64,000 nt of DNA from Escarpia spicata. Its lineage: Eukaryota; Annelida; Polychaeta; Sabellida; Siboglinidae. Below, piece after piece: positions 22,990-35,300 of this stretch. The stretch's first letter is position 1. The number at the start of each line of letters is the position of its first letter. Location: contig OZ023211.1 in the NCBI GenBank assembly GCA_963995525.1, positions 60,286,487-60,350,486 of the forward strand, in the 5' to 3' direction. The position numbers and the translations under genes are program-made. Under the pieces are notes generated by a model that saw nothing but the letters and a program-made list of their open reading frames with translations, made no database searches and was not told the DNA's origin.

Positions 22990-24050
22990 GAGCATTGGTT
23001 TACAATATTTATTCATTGTAAATACGGAGACATTACAATATCACATAAGTATGTACGGTATCGGCGGTATGCATGGTAATAGTAATTAGCATCACACGTT
23101 TTGCTTTCGTAAACACATTATATCATACGTCAATTATATATATATATATATACATATATATATGTATATATATATATATATATATATACAACAATTACAG
23201 TGAAATTACAATTACAATGAAAACATGATGTATATCAGAAGTATCTTTCTTAGAAAACTGAACGATGAAATACTACGAGTCTCAAGGAATCATTTCAATC
23301 GACGAAACACCGTGCTTCTTTGTGCATATTCGTTCAATTTGTTTGCACCGCACGTTTTATGAGAAATCATTAACACAGAGTATAGTTGGCACTTATCAAA
23401 AACGAACGAGCGTAAGACGCACGCGATACGGTCATCCGAGGAAAACCAGACCTGCTGTATTTCTTGCCAGAGATTTATGGTAACGTAGCATTTAAATTAA
23501 TGTACATTAATGCTATTCAATTTGCACACATACGTATAAGGCATTTTCAGTTTACCGTGCATATTTGACGTACATATTTAATAATTGTATTCATCCCAAA
23601 GATCCCTAGCGGGGTGATAGGAACCTTTTTCTGAGTCACAACAGTACCATTAAGCAAACCGATGTATGTACATCATTACAGTATGTAAAATAAAGTGAAT
23701 ATAGTCTATGTCATTAAAACATGCAAAATAGGAGTGAGAGTACATTATGAACAATTAGTATACGGTGAGAAAATTATATTTACAAATGAACAGTAAAGTA
23801 GAAAATTAGCTTCACCTTATTAAAAATAGGATACTATAATAATTTGTTTGCAAACAACCTCTGTTTAGTTTTAGACAAGGTTATTGTACTACAAACAGCA
23901 TCGATTTAAGCAATGTTTTTAAACACAAACATTGGTATTGATAATATAGTTGTTGTCTTCTCTAAGTTTGATTGAAAATTTGTACTGTTATACAATGTAT
24001 GTTATAACAATTTACTAGCTTGTGTAAAACGCTATATCTACTGTAGACTA
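22990..24050. other. AT-rich stretch with (TA)n tract
   Basis: A TA-rich microsatellite lies at about 23135-23190. The rest has stops in all frames. A 72-codon plus frame at 23265-23483 has no recognisable domain. Confidence 0.45.
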
Positions 24051-24059
24051 CAAAGTCGA

Positions 24060-24165
24060 AGTCGACAAGGAAGACATCAGACACATGAAGAGGATGTGCA
24101 GGAAACCCCGTGATTGAGGCTGTAGCGGCGTAACCACTGAGCTAGCCTTCCATGGACTTGCACCA
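24060..24165 (-). mobile_element. Possible tRNA-like SINE head
   Basis: The minus strand reads GGAAGGCTAGCTCAGTGGTT, with a good A-box core (TAGCTCAGTGG). It is followed by a weak B-box candidate (ACGGGGTTTCC) about 30 bp downstream. Too decayed to be a tRNA gene. Confidence 0.35.
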
Positions 24166-25229
24166 CGCGTCACTGCTGAAACGCAATACATGACATAAGT
24201 GGCGAATACAATACAGACATTTTCATGCGGTATTTCAAATCCGCGTTGACAATACGATTTTTAAAATATTTTTTAAATAATCATACATTTAACATGAGCT
24301 TTCTTAGCAATTGTTTGTGATCGTTTCAGTCTGTTTAATTACAAATTGGTCGTCTAAGGAAAATGTGTTGGCCGTTGCTTATGGTAGAATGAGAAACCAA
24401 TTGTCGTTCCTGTATTTAACGGCAAATCGTTAACCAATAATTATAGGACACGACATGTGGATCTACTGCTTGTACCGATTTCTAAAACCAACGTATTATA
24501 TAAAATCATTAGACGTCGAGGTGTTAAGCTATGGAACTATAAACAACAACAGTGGATTGTATATATGCACTGGCAACGTCTAAATGTCAAGAGATTTTTG
24601 TGAGTAAATAATGTTAGTGACTTATATAACTAACATTCATTGTTGCGTTCTAATGCGTGTATGCATGACAATCGTATTGCTGTGATTTGTGTTGCTGATT
24701 TCTTTTTTCAATTGCACAATCTGTTTCTTCTTATTCTTCTTTTTATTAAATTATTTTACGTGCACCATGGAATTACATATGTATTACATGCATGGAGAGG
24801 GAACATCAGCCACTCTTGGCTTTAAACTCTCATTATAGAAACTATAACAATGTATGTATCAAATGTGCATCAAATATCGAATGTATTGTGTCATAGTTTC
24901 TGTAATAAACCATCATCATCATGTCATCATCAACCTTGACAGACACGACGACGGCAACAAAATACAAAAAAAAACACGTGCATCACTTTTGCTTATTGCA
25001 CCGTAGACTTTAAACATTCATCCACATACATATCCATGTTTAGCAACTGCCTCTAGCTATATATTAGGCTTTAGCTTTCCTTTTAGTTGATTCACTGGCA
25101 CAGATGTGCTTCTTGTTAAATCGACTTCGAATATTGTAGCTATTTATAATAATTGAAACATAAAGTTGGACACAAACGAACGGCATTTGCAATAAGCGAA
25201 AGTTGAAAAAAGTTGTCGTCTCTTCCCAT

Positions 25230-25730
25230 GTATACAAAATAAGTTTTATATTTTCTACCAAGGATATCCAGACGGAAACAATTTAAAAACTGCATTTGAG
25301 CGGTAGAAGAAGTACATATATGTCATGTTATGAAATATGTTTGCCCCAGACTTTCGTCACAACATTTAGAAGTACGAACACAACAAATTCTGTGCGCAAA
25401 CCAAATGTATATGTAACCGTATACGTACAGTCAGCATCATCAGCTATGATCACATGCTCTGAACACAAAAAGGAATGCGTTTAATAAAATACAAATGGCT
25501 GCCAAAGTCTCGTTTTCGACGTACGCATGCTCATTGCGGCACCTTTATAATGTATACCATCGCATCGCGCATCGCATCGCGCATCGTCCATCGCATCGCT
25601 CATCGCATCGCCCATCGCATCGCATCATCGCTCCATGGCGCTGCAGGTTGCCACACAAAAACGCGATGGCCCTTCTCGGCCATCATAGGAACATCAAACA
25701 GAAGGAATGTACAGCTTGACGAAACCTCAA
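25230..25730 (+). mobile_element. Repeat family copy C, short GCGAT core
   Basis: Inverted relative to copy A, with the same landmarks in the same order. The core minisatellite is only about 60-70 bp here (25558-25627) compared with about 325 bp in copy A. The flanking homology continues to near TACAGCTTGACG (about 25720). Confidence 0.65.
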
Positions 25731-26860
25731 CATGCACCTTATATCGAATGTCTACTTTACTTCAAATATAGTAGCCTAATAATCAAATAAAACGTGCATA
25801 ATCCACAAAACGGGTAATGTCATTTTGTCAGGCGCCAAAAACGAAAGTATTCCGATTTCATTAAGAGGCACGATAGATTGAAAAGGTGTTGATTCTGAAG
25901 GGAATATTGTTATAAAAAGAAAGAGATGCAAGCCTCAAAAAGGACATGGAAGGACATTGTGGATATATTCGGAATGGCGACAGCGGTGGGTAGACGGATT
26001 TTGGATTGGTACCAAAGTGTGCAATCGTTGATGGTACCTCAGTGTAGGACAAACTCGAATTCGCAAACACATTGAACGAATTAATTCGATCTAGTTTAGC
26101 CCAATTTCTGACATTCACGAATTTCTACTTCATCTCCGTTGCATCATGCCCGAGTGAACACGTGATCCCATATGAAATAACGCGTTTAGAAAACAGCTAG
26201 AACCGCATTATAAATTAATCACATGCTAGTGAAATAAAACTATAAATGGAGCTCGTGCAGTGCACAGACTTTTTAATATGTGTAGGCCCTATATTAAACG
26301 TGCGAGTGAAATAAAATACATGATCACCGTTTATCAAGCAAACATGCCGTAATCTGTTCCACACATTGCTATGCACTTTGATGTTTCGAAATACAAAATG
26401 CACTCAGTTCAAATACCTGCTTGTTCGCGTCTTACGGGGTCTTCAGCAGCACGTACAATGCAAACAATGTATCTTTTTTGTATTAAACTTGTCATATGGT
26501 GTTTTGTTAAAGAATTGCATGATCTATGAAGCCAGCAATGAACACGCCTTGGACCCTGGACGTGCAGATTCTTTTCATAATCCACGATATCACAACTCGC
26601 CAAATGTGCTCGTTCTCTGACAACTCATTTTATGTTCTATACTGACCAGTATCCGTTATGTGCCCGCGTGTGTTATGTGCTGTGTACGTGCATGTGGTAC
26701 GTACCTCACAGCTGCATGTATGTCTTCTTGTGCATAAATGAGTGGATACTGGACATAACGAATCTTTATTTGCAATAGTTACATGTGGATGTAATTTAAT
26801 GTGTATCAGCCTGCAGGAAACAATAAATCAGTACAACACACACACACGAGCCAATATTCC
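25731..26860. other. Non-coding stretch without recognised features
   Basis: Stops in all frames. Two overlapping frames at 26366-26620 have no family signature. Confidence 0.35.
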
Positions 26861-26941
26861 GGTTTATTAACTATACGTTTCGCTGAGGCATTTGTCATTC
26901 TCTTCCGCCTTTCTTAAAACTGCGAGGCTCTAGTTTTTGAG

Positions 26942-27128
26942 CTACGACTCTTTCAGTGTCACAAAGCCGTTCCTTTTAACCGCCATGAATGGTGTGCTCG
27001 TTTCGTGTAAGACTTGCAATCGGAATGCATCGGACTGTATCTGCCCCACATTCTCCTGGATCCTGCGTGCGGAGAACAACCAGCATGCAGCATTCAACCT
27101 CGAAGGGATTTCGTATTCTCCAATGACA
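26942..27128 (-). CDS. Possible 3'-terminal exon of unidentified gene
   Basis: Minus-strand frame after a plausible acceptor (tgcactcgtcag, exon from 27128), ending at a stop at 26944-26942. About 62 residues, including EYEIPSRLNAACWLF and RRIQENVGQIQSDAF. An AATAAA lies about 75 bp downstream (minus strand, 26868-26863), which would suit a 3' UTR. The opposite strand is also open, which weakens the case. I do not recognise the protein, and no upstream exon was found before the MDH1 3' end. Confidence 0.25.
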
Positions 27129-27459
27129 CTGACGAGTGCAGACATATCAGTGTAGAAATTTCGCCTTGTAGCCAATGTTTACTCATAGTTCATCTCGCCA
27201 GTTGCTGCTTGCGTGTGGGTTGACACGTGCGACAGTCACAAACATGCCTGTTATGGGTTTATGGCCCGTATACTTGCATTATGATTCCACATTTGAGCTG
27301 TTTTTGTTTCAATGCTGGTCGTGTCAAACTCGCTGGATTGTGTATTTGTGAGGTATTTGGAGGACATTAGGTTACGTCCCCCACTTGTTAATTAGTTTTC
27401 CTAAATCACCCGTTGCGCTTTGTTTGTAGGAAACCCTGGCGCGTTCTTCTCGCATACAT

Positions 27460-27530
27460 GTGTGGGTGTACGCGCGCATGTGTGTGCGTGCGAGAGAGAA
27501 AGAGTGGGAGAGAGCGAGAGGGAGAGCAGT
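27460..27530. repeat. Low-complexity GT/GA tract
   Basis: Short GTGTGCG and GAGAGAG runs. A CpG-richer segment follows (about 27600-27850) and contains a CCAAT box. It could be regulatory, but nothing more can be said. Confidence 0.4.
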
Positions 27531-28718
27531 ATACACACGGGACGCCAAATCAGATCTAAAGAAACTTTAGTTAATACTACACAGGTACATAATACAAAAT
27601 AACCACGTTCATCATGGTCGGCTGAATGCGGCGTCGCGTCTGTCGTGTCGCCATCTGCTGGACACCGACGACACTCGCTCGGGTTATTATAGCAACGCTA
27701 GATTGGCCTCTTATTATGTAATTGGGGCGTGCGCAGTATTGCGGAAGTACCCGAAACTGCACCAATGAGCCGATACGTCTTTCAGCAGACGACCTGGCAC
27801 ACGCTAGCCAAGCGTAAAACTGCGTGACAAACGCACCTGCCCATGTCGTAGACAATATTGTTAGCAAGACCCACTCAGGTTATCTAAAACACGTCACCGT
27901 AATACACATACACTGCCGCAGCTATTCAAACACTGTATTATTATATATTGCCCAGCAGTACGTACATACTAACACCGGTGTTGAGCTCCCAACACCAGCA
28001 CTTCACCCCGCTACATTTACACACAATACAGCTAACAAACAAATCACGAGTTGCCAGTTTAGCTACAAAGCACCTGTTATTCGACTGCATACATAACGTA
28101 GAATTAAGTAGGAAAACACACAACCAACGTGTCAGCAGTGTTACAGTTGTCTACATTCTCTCATTGATGCTAACGGGATGACGAATCTGTCCCTGGTTTC
28201 TTTTACAACACAAACACACGACTTGAAACGTTGACAACTGGGCTTTGTTTGTGAACATTCAACATTGTTAGTATGCCACGTACATAAAATTCTGCCTTCC
28301 ATTCCGCAGTAATACTTAGACTGTGTACCTTGATCATTGATGCAGAACTGCCCGATTTCAGAACCCTTATACCTTAGTGAATTAACAATTTACTACACTT
28401 CTACATTTCATTTGTAAATAACACCGTGGTAGTGATATTAATGTCATGTCTGTACGGATCTGGACCTAATTTTATTTGTACGCAAAAATGCTGCAAAGTC
28501 TATGGTGGTAGACCGAATGAACCTCCTATAAAGAACACAGCATAACCAAACAAGTGATCGAGTATGATTTATCGTATATCTCATGTCGCAACATACTTCA
28601 CATTCCTTGTACCCTGCAGATTTAGACATGTGGTCTTCATTACATTTAATTCCTACACAATCATAAATGTAGCCGTAACCATATAACAATTAAAATAACT
28701 GACAGGAAAACAAATTAT

Positions 28719-28724
28719 TTTATT
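28719..28724 (-). terminator. Polyadenylation signal of MDH1
   Basis: AATAAA on the minus strand, about 380 bp after the MDH1 stop codon, within AT-rich sequence. The 3' UTR would therefore be about 400 nt. Confidence 0.5.
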
Positions 28725-29106
28725 GTCTTGAAGTTAGTTACACATCCCCCTCTCCTATCGGCAATCACCATTGCAATCTTCAGCAGAATTACTCACATTG
28801 TATGGTAGCAGTAGACTAAAACAACCATGGAACATGATCTCAGCATAGCAGACAAATATTGCTCTCTCTCTCCCCCAATGATCTAACAGACAGTAATTAT
28901 TATTAACAAAATCACGTAGTAGTCTGACACTTGGTGCCACGTACGCTGCTCAGGAACATACGTCCGGCTGGTAATTACGCCTTCCACCACCGATGGTTTC
29001 ACTGCAGAATGACGAGCGGCACCAACTACAGAGAGACAAGACAACAAGAAGCACGCGGCGGGGGTGCTGCAGTGGTCGGGCGACTGGTGCGCCACCTGGT
29101 GGCAGG

Positions 29107-29319
29107 CTAAGCCTCGCAGGTTTGGAGAGCGGCATCGCGCTCCTCGATCAATTCTTTCATCGTGGCGTCCATCTTGGAGCGTGCGAAGTCGTCGATGGAG
29201 AGGCCCTGCACAATCGTGTACTTCTGGTTGGCGCCGATCTTCACCGGCATGCTGTAGATGAGGCCCTTCTCTATGCCATACGAGCCGTCAGACGTGATGC
29301 CCATTGACACCCACTGACC
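29107..29319 (-). CDS. MDH1: MDH1 exon 8 (last)
   Basis: Acceptor ttcttgcag, phase 0. Codes for residues 260-329, starting [15 protein letters not shown] and ending in [16 protein letters not shown] before a stop. It matches the C-terminal catalytic domain of cytosolic MDH. Confidence 0.95.
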   Translation of the reverse strand, partial: GQWVSMGITSDGSYGIEKGLIYSMPVKIGANQKYTIVQGLSIDDFARSKMDATMKELIEERDAALQTCEA

Positions 29320-32300
29320 CTGCAAGAAAACACAAGTGTCATTGTGAACAGGTCTGAAGTGAAACATGATACGGTGACAACTGGTGTATTGATTACTTTA
29401 GGCACATGTCAACTTCCCTACTGAAACTCCACTTTGTGACCGTTCACACTGCCAACATTTCATGCACACATCTACGATGTCATTCCTATTATGAAATGTA
29501 AGTGTACGCTGTTTGGAATAGCCTCATTGTTTTTTGACTACCCAAGCCTGGTTCAAACATTAATTAAGCACAAATGCACATCATTCTAGTACCATTTAAA
29601 ACTCTGCAATTCATTGTGCCCATCGTAAATCACATTAATTTATGTTCAATTCTATAAGGTGTATTATGCCAATTTTCTGTCAATAACTACCACTCCCTGG
29701 AACGGAGCAGAGACAATCGTGTTAAGAAGAGTTTATAAAAGATGTACAAGTCGCATGAGTGGCAACGTACAACTCATTCAGCACACTTCCTGCTAATAAC
29801 TACACCGAAGAACGGAAGAGACAAGAGTTCTTAGAGGACATACCTCGAAGGTGCCATGGAACCAGTCCTTGAGGTGGTCACAGATGGCCTTGGCGGCAGA
29901 CATGGCGCTGGAGAGCTTGCGGGCGGCAATCACAGCAGCTCCCCGGGTCTGCACCGTCTACAAACAATGACACGTTCATGCATTAGTAACTTATAAACCA
30001 ACCACACGCTCACTTGTTAGTAACTCACAAACCAACCACACACTCACTTGTTAGTAACTCACAAACCAACCACACGCACTCGTTAGTAACTCACAAACCA
30101 ACCACACGCTCACTTGTTAGTAACTCACAAACCAACCATACGCTCACTCGTTAGTAACTCACAAGCCAACCACACGCTCACTCGTTAGTAACTCAAAATC
30201 AAAACACACGCTCACTAGTTAGTAACTCACCAACCAACCACGTGCTCACTCGTTAGTAACTCACAAACCAAACACACGCTCACTCATTAGTAACTCACAA
30301 ACCAAACACACGCTCACTCATTAGTAACTTACAAACCAACCACACGCTCACTCGTTAGTAACTCACAAACCAACCACACGCTCACTCATTAGTAACTTAC
30401 AAACCAACCACGTGCTCACTTGTTAGTAACTCACCAACCAACCACACGCTCACTCGTTAGTAACTCACAAACCAACCACACTCTCACTCGTTAGTAACTC
30501 ACAAACCAACCACACGGTCACACACTCTAGATACAAACACCCCAAACTTGTTCAAGCACCAGCACTTGGAAGCACCAGCACTTGAAAGTGTGGCATACAA
30601 CATATCCTGTGGATCTTTTCTGTGAGAGCTAAGACAGTTGAACATTTCCTAAATGATGTGGGTCATGCTAGTAACAATGTAAATTTACACAAAAACATTG
30701 CGGCTTGACAACAGATTTGTGGAATAGTGTATTTTGTTTAATTAAGTTAGCAACATACGTGGTTTCGACAAAACCTGTCTGTATTGACACAAATTGTAGT
30801 TTTCTCTTCCTTACGTATACAAACCATGTGAATGACATGTGAGTACTATAAACAACCAGTAGTTTCTGCTGGTTAAAGTGAGTAGAACATGTGGAATGAC
30901 TAGAAAGGGATCAGTGTGGATGATGGGGGAAACCTAGTACAACTAGGTTGGATACATGGAATGAGTGGCAAGGGATCAGTTATTGGAGAGTGTGGATGAT
31001 GGGAGAAACCTAGTACAACTAGGCTGGATACATGGCATGAGTGGCAAGGGATCAGTTATTGGAGAGTGTGGATGATGGGGGAAACCTAGTACAACTAGGT
31101 TGGATACATGGAATGAGTGGCAAGGGATCAGTTATTGGAGAGTGTGGATGATGGGGGAAACCTAGTACAACTAGGTTGGATACATGGAATGAGTGGCAAG
31201 GGATCAGTTATTGGAGAGTGTGGATGATGGGGGAAACCTAGTACAACTAGGCTGGATACATGGAATGAGTGGCAAAGGATCAGTTATTGGAGAGTGTGGA
31301 TGATGGGTGAAACCTAGTACAACTAGGCTGGATACATGGAATGAGTGGCAAGGGATCAGTTATTGGAGAGTGTGGATGATGGGTGAAACCTAGTACAACT
31401 AGGCTGGATACATGGCATGAGTGGCAAGGGATCAGTTATTGGAGAGTGTGGATGATGGGGGAAACCTAGTACAACTAGGCTGGATACATGGAATGAGTGG
31501 CAAGGGAACGGCTAAGCAAGGCAGAGTGGAGAGTAGATATGGAAGACAGCAACTGAGATGGGAGGAAAGCTTAAAGAAGTGTGGCGAGATTGGGAGCGCA
31601 GTGGTGAATCAGACATGGTATAATGACACCCATCAATTGCACAGTGGTGAATCAGACATGGTATAATGACACCCATCAATTGTGGAAGGAAAACAACAAA
31701 TTAGGACCAGCGTTTATGTGAGCCTCACCCTGCACTTTGGGGACTGCAACATAAGGCAGTCAAAGATTCAGCAAGACTCACGGATATGAATTCATTCTTG
31801 ATCCAGTTGTCGTCTTTGACGGCCTCGATGACAGGCTTGCCCTTGAGGGTGGCGTGGGTAACGTCGGGGAACTGTGTCGACGAGTGGTTGCCCCAGATGA
31901 TGACATTTATGACGTCCTGGCACGACACTCCGACACGCGATGCAATCTGCAAGTACGGTGCAATCTCATCAGCTGCATGTGTAATTCTATTCTTCCTCGG
32001 CACATTTTAAAATCAAATTGTAACTGTTCAGACCTACTTAGTATCGACTGACAGATCGTTTGCGTAAACGTGAACTTTTTGATGAAATCATCAGACAATC
32101 TATTCAATTATACTCAACTGGACCGAAACTGGTCCAAGGGGCCAGTTTCATGAAGCAGCTAAGTTCTTAATGCTAAGATGATTGTCTTAGTAAACAACCC
32201 ATTTTAAAAAATAAGTGAACAAAGGAGATTACACAAACATGCCACTCTGAGCAACTGTATAAATCTAAGAACACTTATAATAATAAGATAACTTCTATTG

Positions 32301-35300
32301 CGCCTAAATCCTTGGAATCCAAGCTCAGAGGCACATCAAAACAAAAGGATTGGTCAATCTCAAAATCCATAAGTAGTTTTCCAGTTGTCAACAGATGGGT
32401 CAAGGCACTAGAGAGCTACAGTGGATAAGAAAGGTTGTAAAGATACGTTTTTAAATGACGACATAATTTTTTAATATTTTCAACTGATCTAACACTAAGA
32501 GGGAGCATATTCCAAAGAGTTGGTGCAGCAACAGAAAAAGCCCTAGTTCCAATATTAGTGTTGACTCTAGGAACAAAAAGTAGGTCAGAACTAGATGATC
32601 GAAGCTGGATAGGTTAAGGTGTTGTGGTTTCTGCCATTTATGACACCAGTATATATTTATTAGAAGTTGTTCATAACAGACAGTTCTTATTAATGTTCAG
32701 AACCACTACCTGTGCCCCCACAAAGTCTGCGATGACATGCTCTCACCTGTGACTGGGCCCTGTTCTGGTCGAGTCGGGTCAGACAGGTGAAGTTCTCCGG
32801 GGGAATCGATGGCGCGTACTTCTTGCAGATGAAGGCATTGGTGTTGGCCGGGTTGCCAACAACGATCACCTGAGTGGCAAAGCATCACATCACAACAATA
32901 AAAAAATTCATCTCAAGAAGTCTCTATGATAATATAGGTCATTCATTATTTTAATGAGGTCCTACTTTCTCTTCAGATCAAAAAGTAAGAACTGACAAAA
33001 AAGAAAGCAGTCCTGACTTAGCCAAACTTTGTTCGAAGGTGTTGTGGTTTCTGCCATTTGTGAAAATATGCGACCTATCTCATGTTATATTGATCATTTA
33101 TCAGATATATCGGTCGGAAAAGTTAACTTTCCTAGAAAAATTAGGAAAACAAGTTTTTGAAACACATCGGTGACAGTGCTTAGCACAAACTCCCACAACA
33201 CAACTCCCCTACCTTGACGTTTTTCTTGGCGAACTGGTCGAGGGCCTGGCCCTGCTGCTTGAAGATCTTGACATTGGCCTTGAGTAGGTCCTTGCGTTCC
33301 ATGCCCTCGCGCCGCGGCATCGCTCCCACGAGCACACCCACGTCGATGTCCTTGAACGCCATGCTGATGTCAGACGTCGGGATGATCTCTGGACAACACA
33401 TGCACAAATTCACCTTTGGGACAGTGACCCCAATGGTGAGGTGATCGTATAATTAGCAAGACTAATATCATATGCTTTACTGCAGTGCAGTTTAAAAAAA
33501 CCAGGCGAGCTAAAATTTGTTCGCCTAAATATGCCAACTAATTTAGCGCGAGCGATATATTAGTTTTATTTTATCTGCTAGATGGCATTCCTGTTTGTCC
33601 ATCTGGTGACGCCACTGCCGTCATACCAAAACGCAAACGAGGCTAGCCATGCCATAGCGGTATCCACTATACTAGATTAATTTGATCGGGTCAGTTCAGG
33701 ACATCAAGCGTTGGCAGATTAAAAAGTTGCATGCTGATAAAACATTGAGGACAGGAAGTATTAGCGATGATGTTACAGAAAATGATAGCAGTGTAATGAT
33801 GCTGATGATTAAGTGCAGCCTCTGCAGCAACGACAAGGTTTCGATTTCACCGCTACCCGGTGGTGCGGAAAATCGCAGCTGATTAATGATCTAAGACAGT
33901 CAAACAACGGTTGGCCGACAAGACTCCCGTTGAGCAATAAGCAAACACCAAGTCATGGCTCTGGAAACGTCGGCAACTGCACGCCAGAACAGACTTTCTT
34001 TCAAACAAATGGGTGTATATTTTGCCGTTAGAGGGCACCACGTGTAACAGGTCTGGTGACACAAGAGATAATGGCAATTAACGCGAGCGATAAATAGCTG
34101 CCTAGATGAGCGATTAGCGCGAGTGGTAGGGAGCGAGAGCAATCGCTCGCCTAAAAAATAATGCACTATTTACTGTATGCGGAAATAATCAGGGACTATT
34201 ATAGGTTGACCTTAATTGCGAGGTGGCTGTATTACTGAGATGACCGTAAAGCGAGGTGCCACGGTGTATTACATTTACACCAATAATAAGTGTATTTACA
34301 CCATCTCCACAAAGGTTCACCGACAAGTGTTACACAAGGTTGGGTCATGTGAAGGGTTAAGTACAGCAAATATTGTTATTATATATTCTGGATAGTTACA
34401 AGTACCAGGCTGCGAAATAAGGCCGGTCTGATCGTCCCGGACGAGTAGTTTCGGAGCTCGGACTAGTCCAGTTTTAGAACTAGCTGTCGGACTAGCTGTA
34501 ATGATGTGAAAGAATGTATACTGTGTGTGTGAAAGTGAAGTGGTGTGATGAAATAAAGCAAAACGATAAGATAACATTTTGTCACTCGACTAAATTTTGC
34601 GTCTGACCGTCTCATCTGGTACCGGGATTACGGGACTTGAAAATGGCCGCTGTTTACATCAGTAAGTGGTGCCTCCTAGCGACCATGAGTGTGGAACCAC
34701 ATGATCAAAATACTCGGTTTGCAGACAGCATCGCGTTCTATCATATTATCGTTCGACCATGTCGCAGGGGCGAATCGGTGATTATTTTAGCAAGCAAACA
34801 AACTCCAACAAAGGCACTGGAACACATGTCAGCACATACAAGGGAAAATCTAGCGCAAAGTTGAGGCCAAAATCGTTGTCTAAGACTAAAGCGAATGACG
34901 CAACATCAGCAACCGACATTGTCATCGCCGGTCATTCTACATCGAAATCGTCCGACATTGCCGGTCCTTCTAACTCTACACCGTCCAACATTGGGGTCAT
35001 TGCTGGTCCTTCTGCATCGACATCGTTCGACACTGTAGTCATCGCCGGTCCTTCAGCATCGACATGGTCCGACATTGCCAGTCCTTCGACGTCGACCGAC
35101 ATTGGAGTCATTGCTGGTCCTTCTAGTTCTACACTTCATCCGATACTTCCACTCCTACATCGTCCGACACTGTGGCTGCCTGTCCATCTACTGCTATCGT
35201 CTTGTCCAGCAGTGACTCTACCCATGAACGACATGGACAGATCCAAACTGCACCCATCTCATCTGATGACTTTGCACGTGTACTGTCGCGGCATCACCTT

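Noticed and set aside
29990..30520. CRISPR-like array (regular 34-bp repeats)
   Set aside because: Head-to-tail repeat with no unique spacers, inside an animal gene intron; it is a minisatellite.
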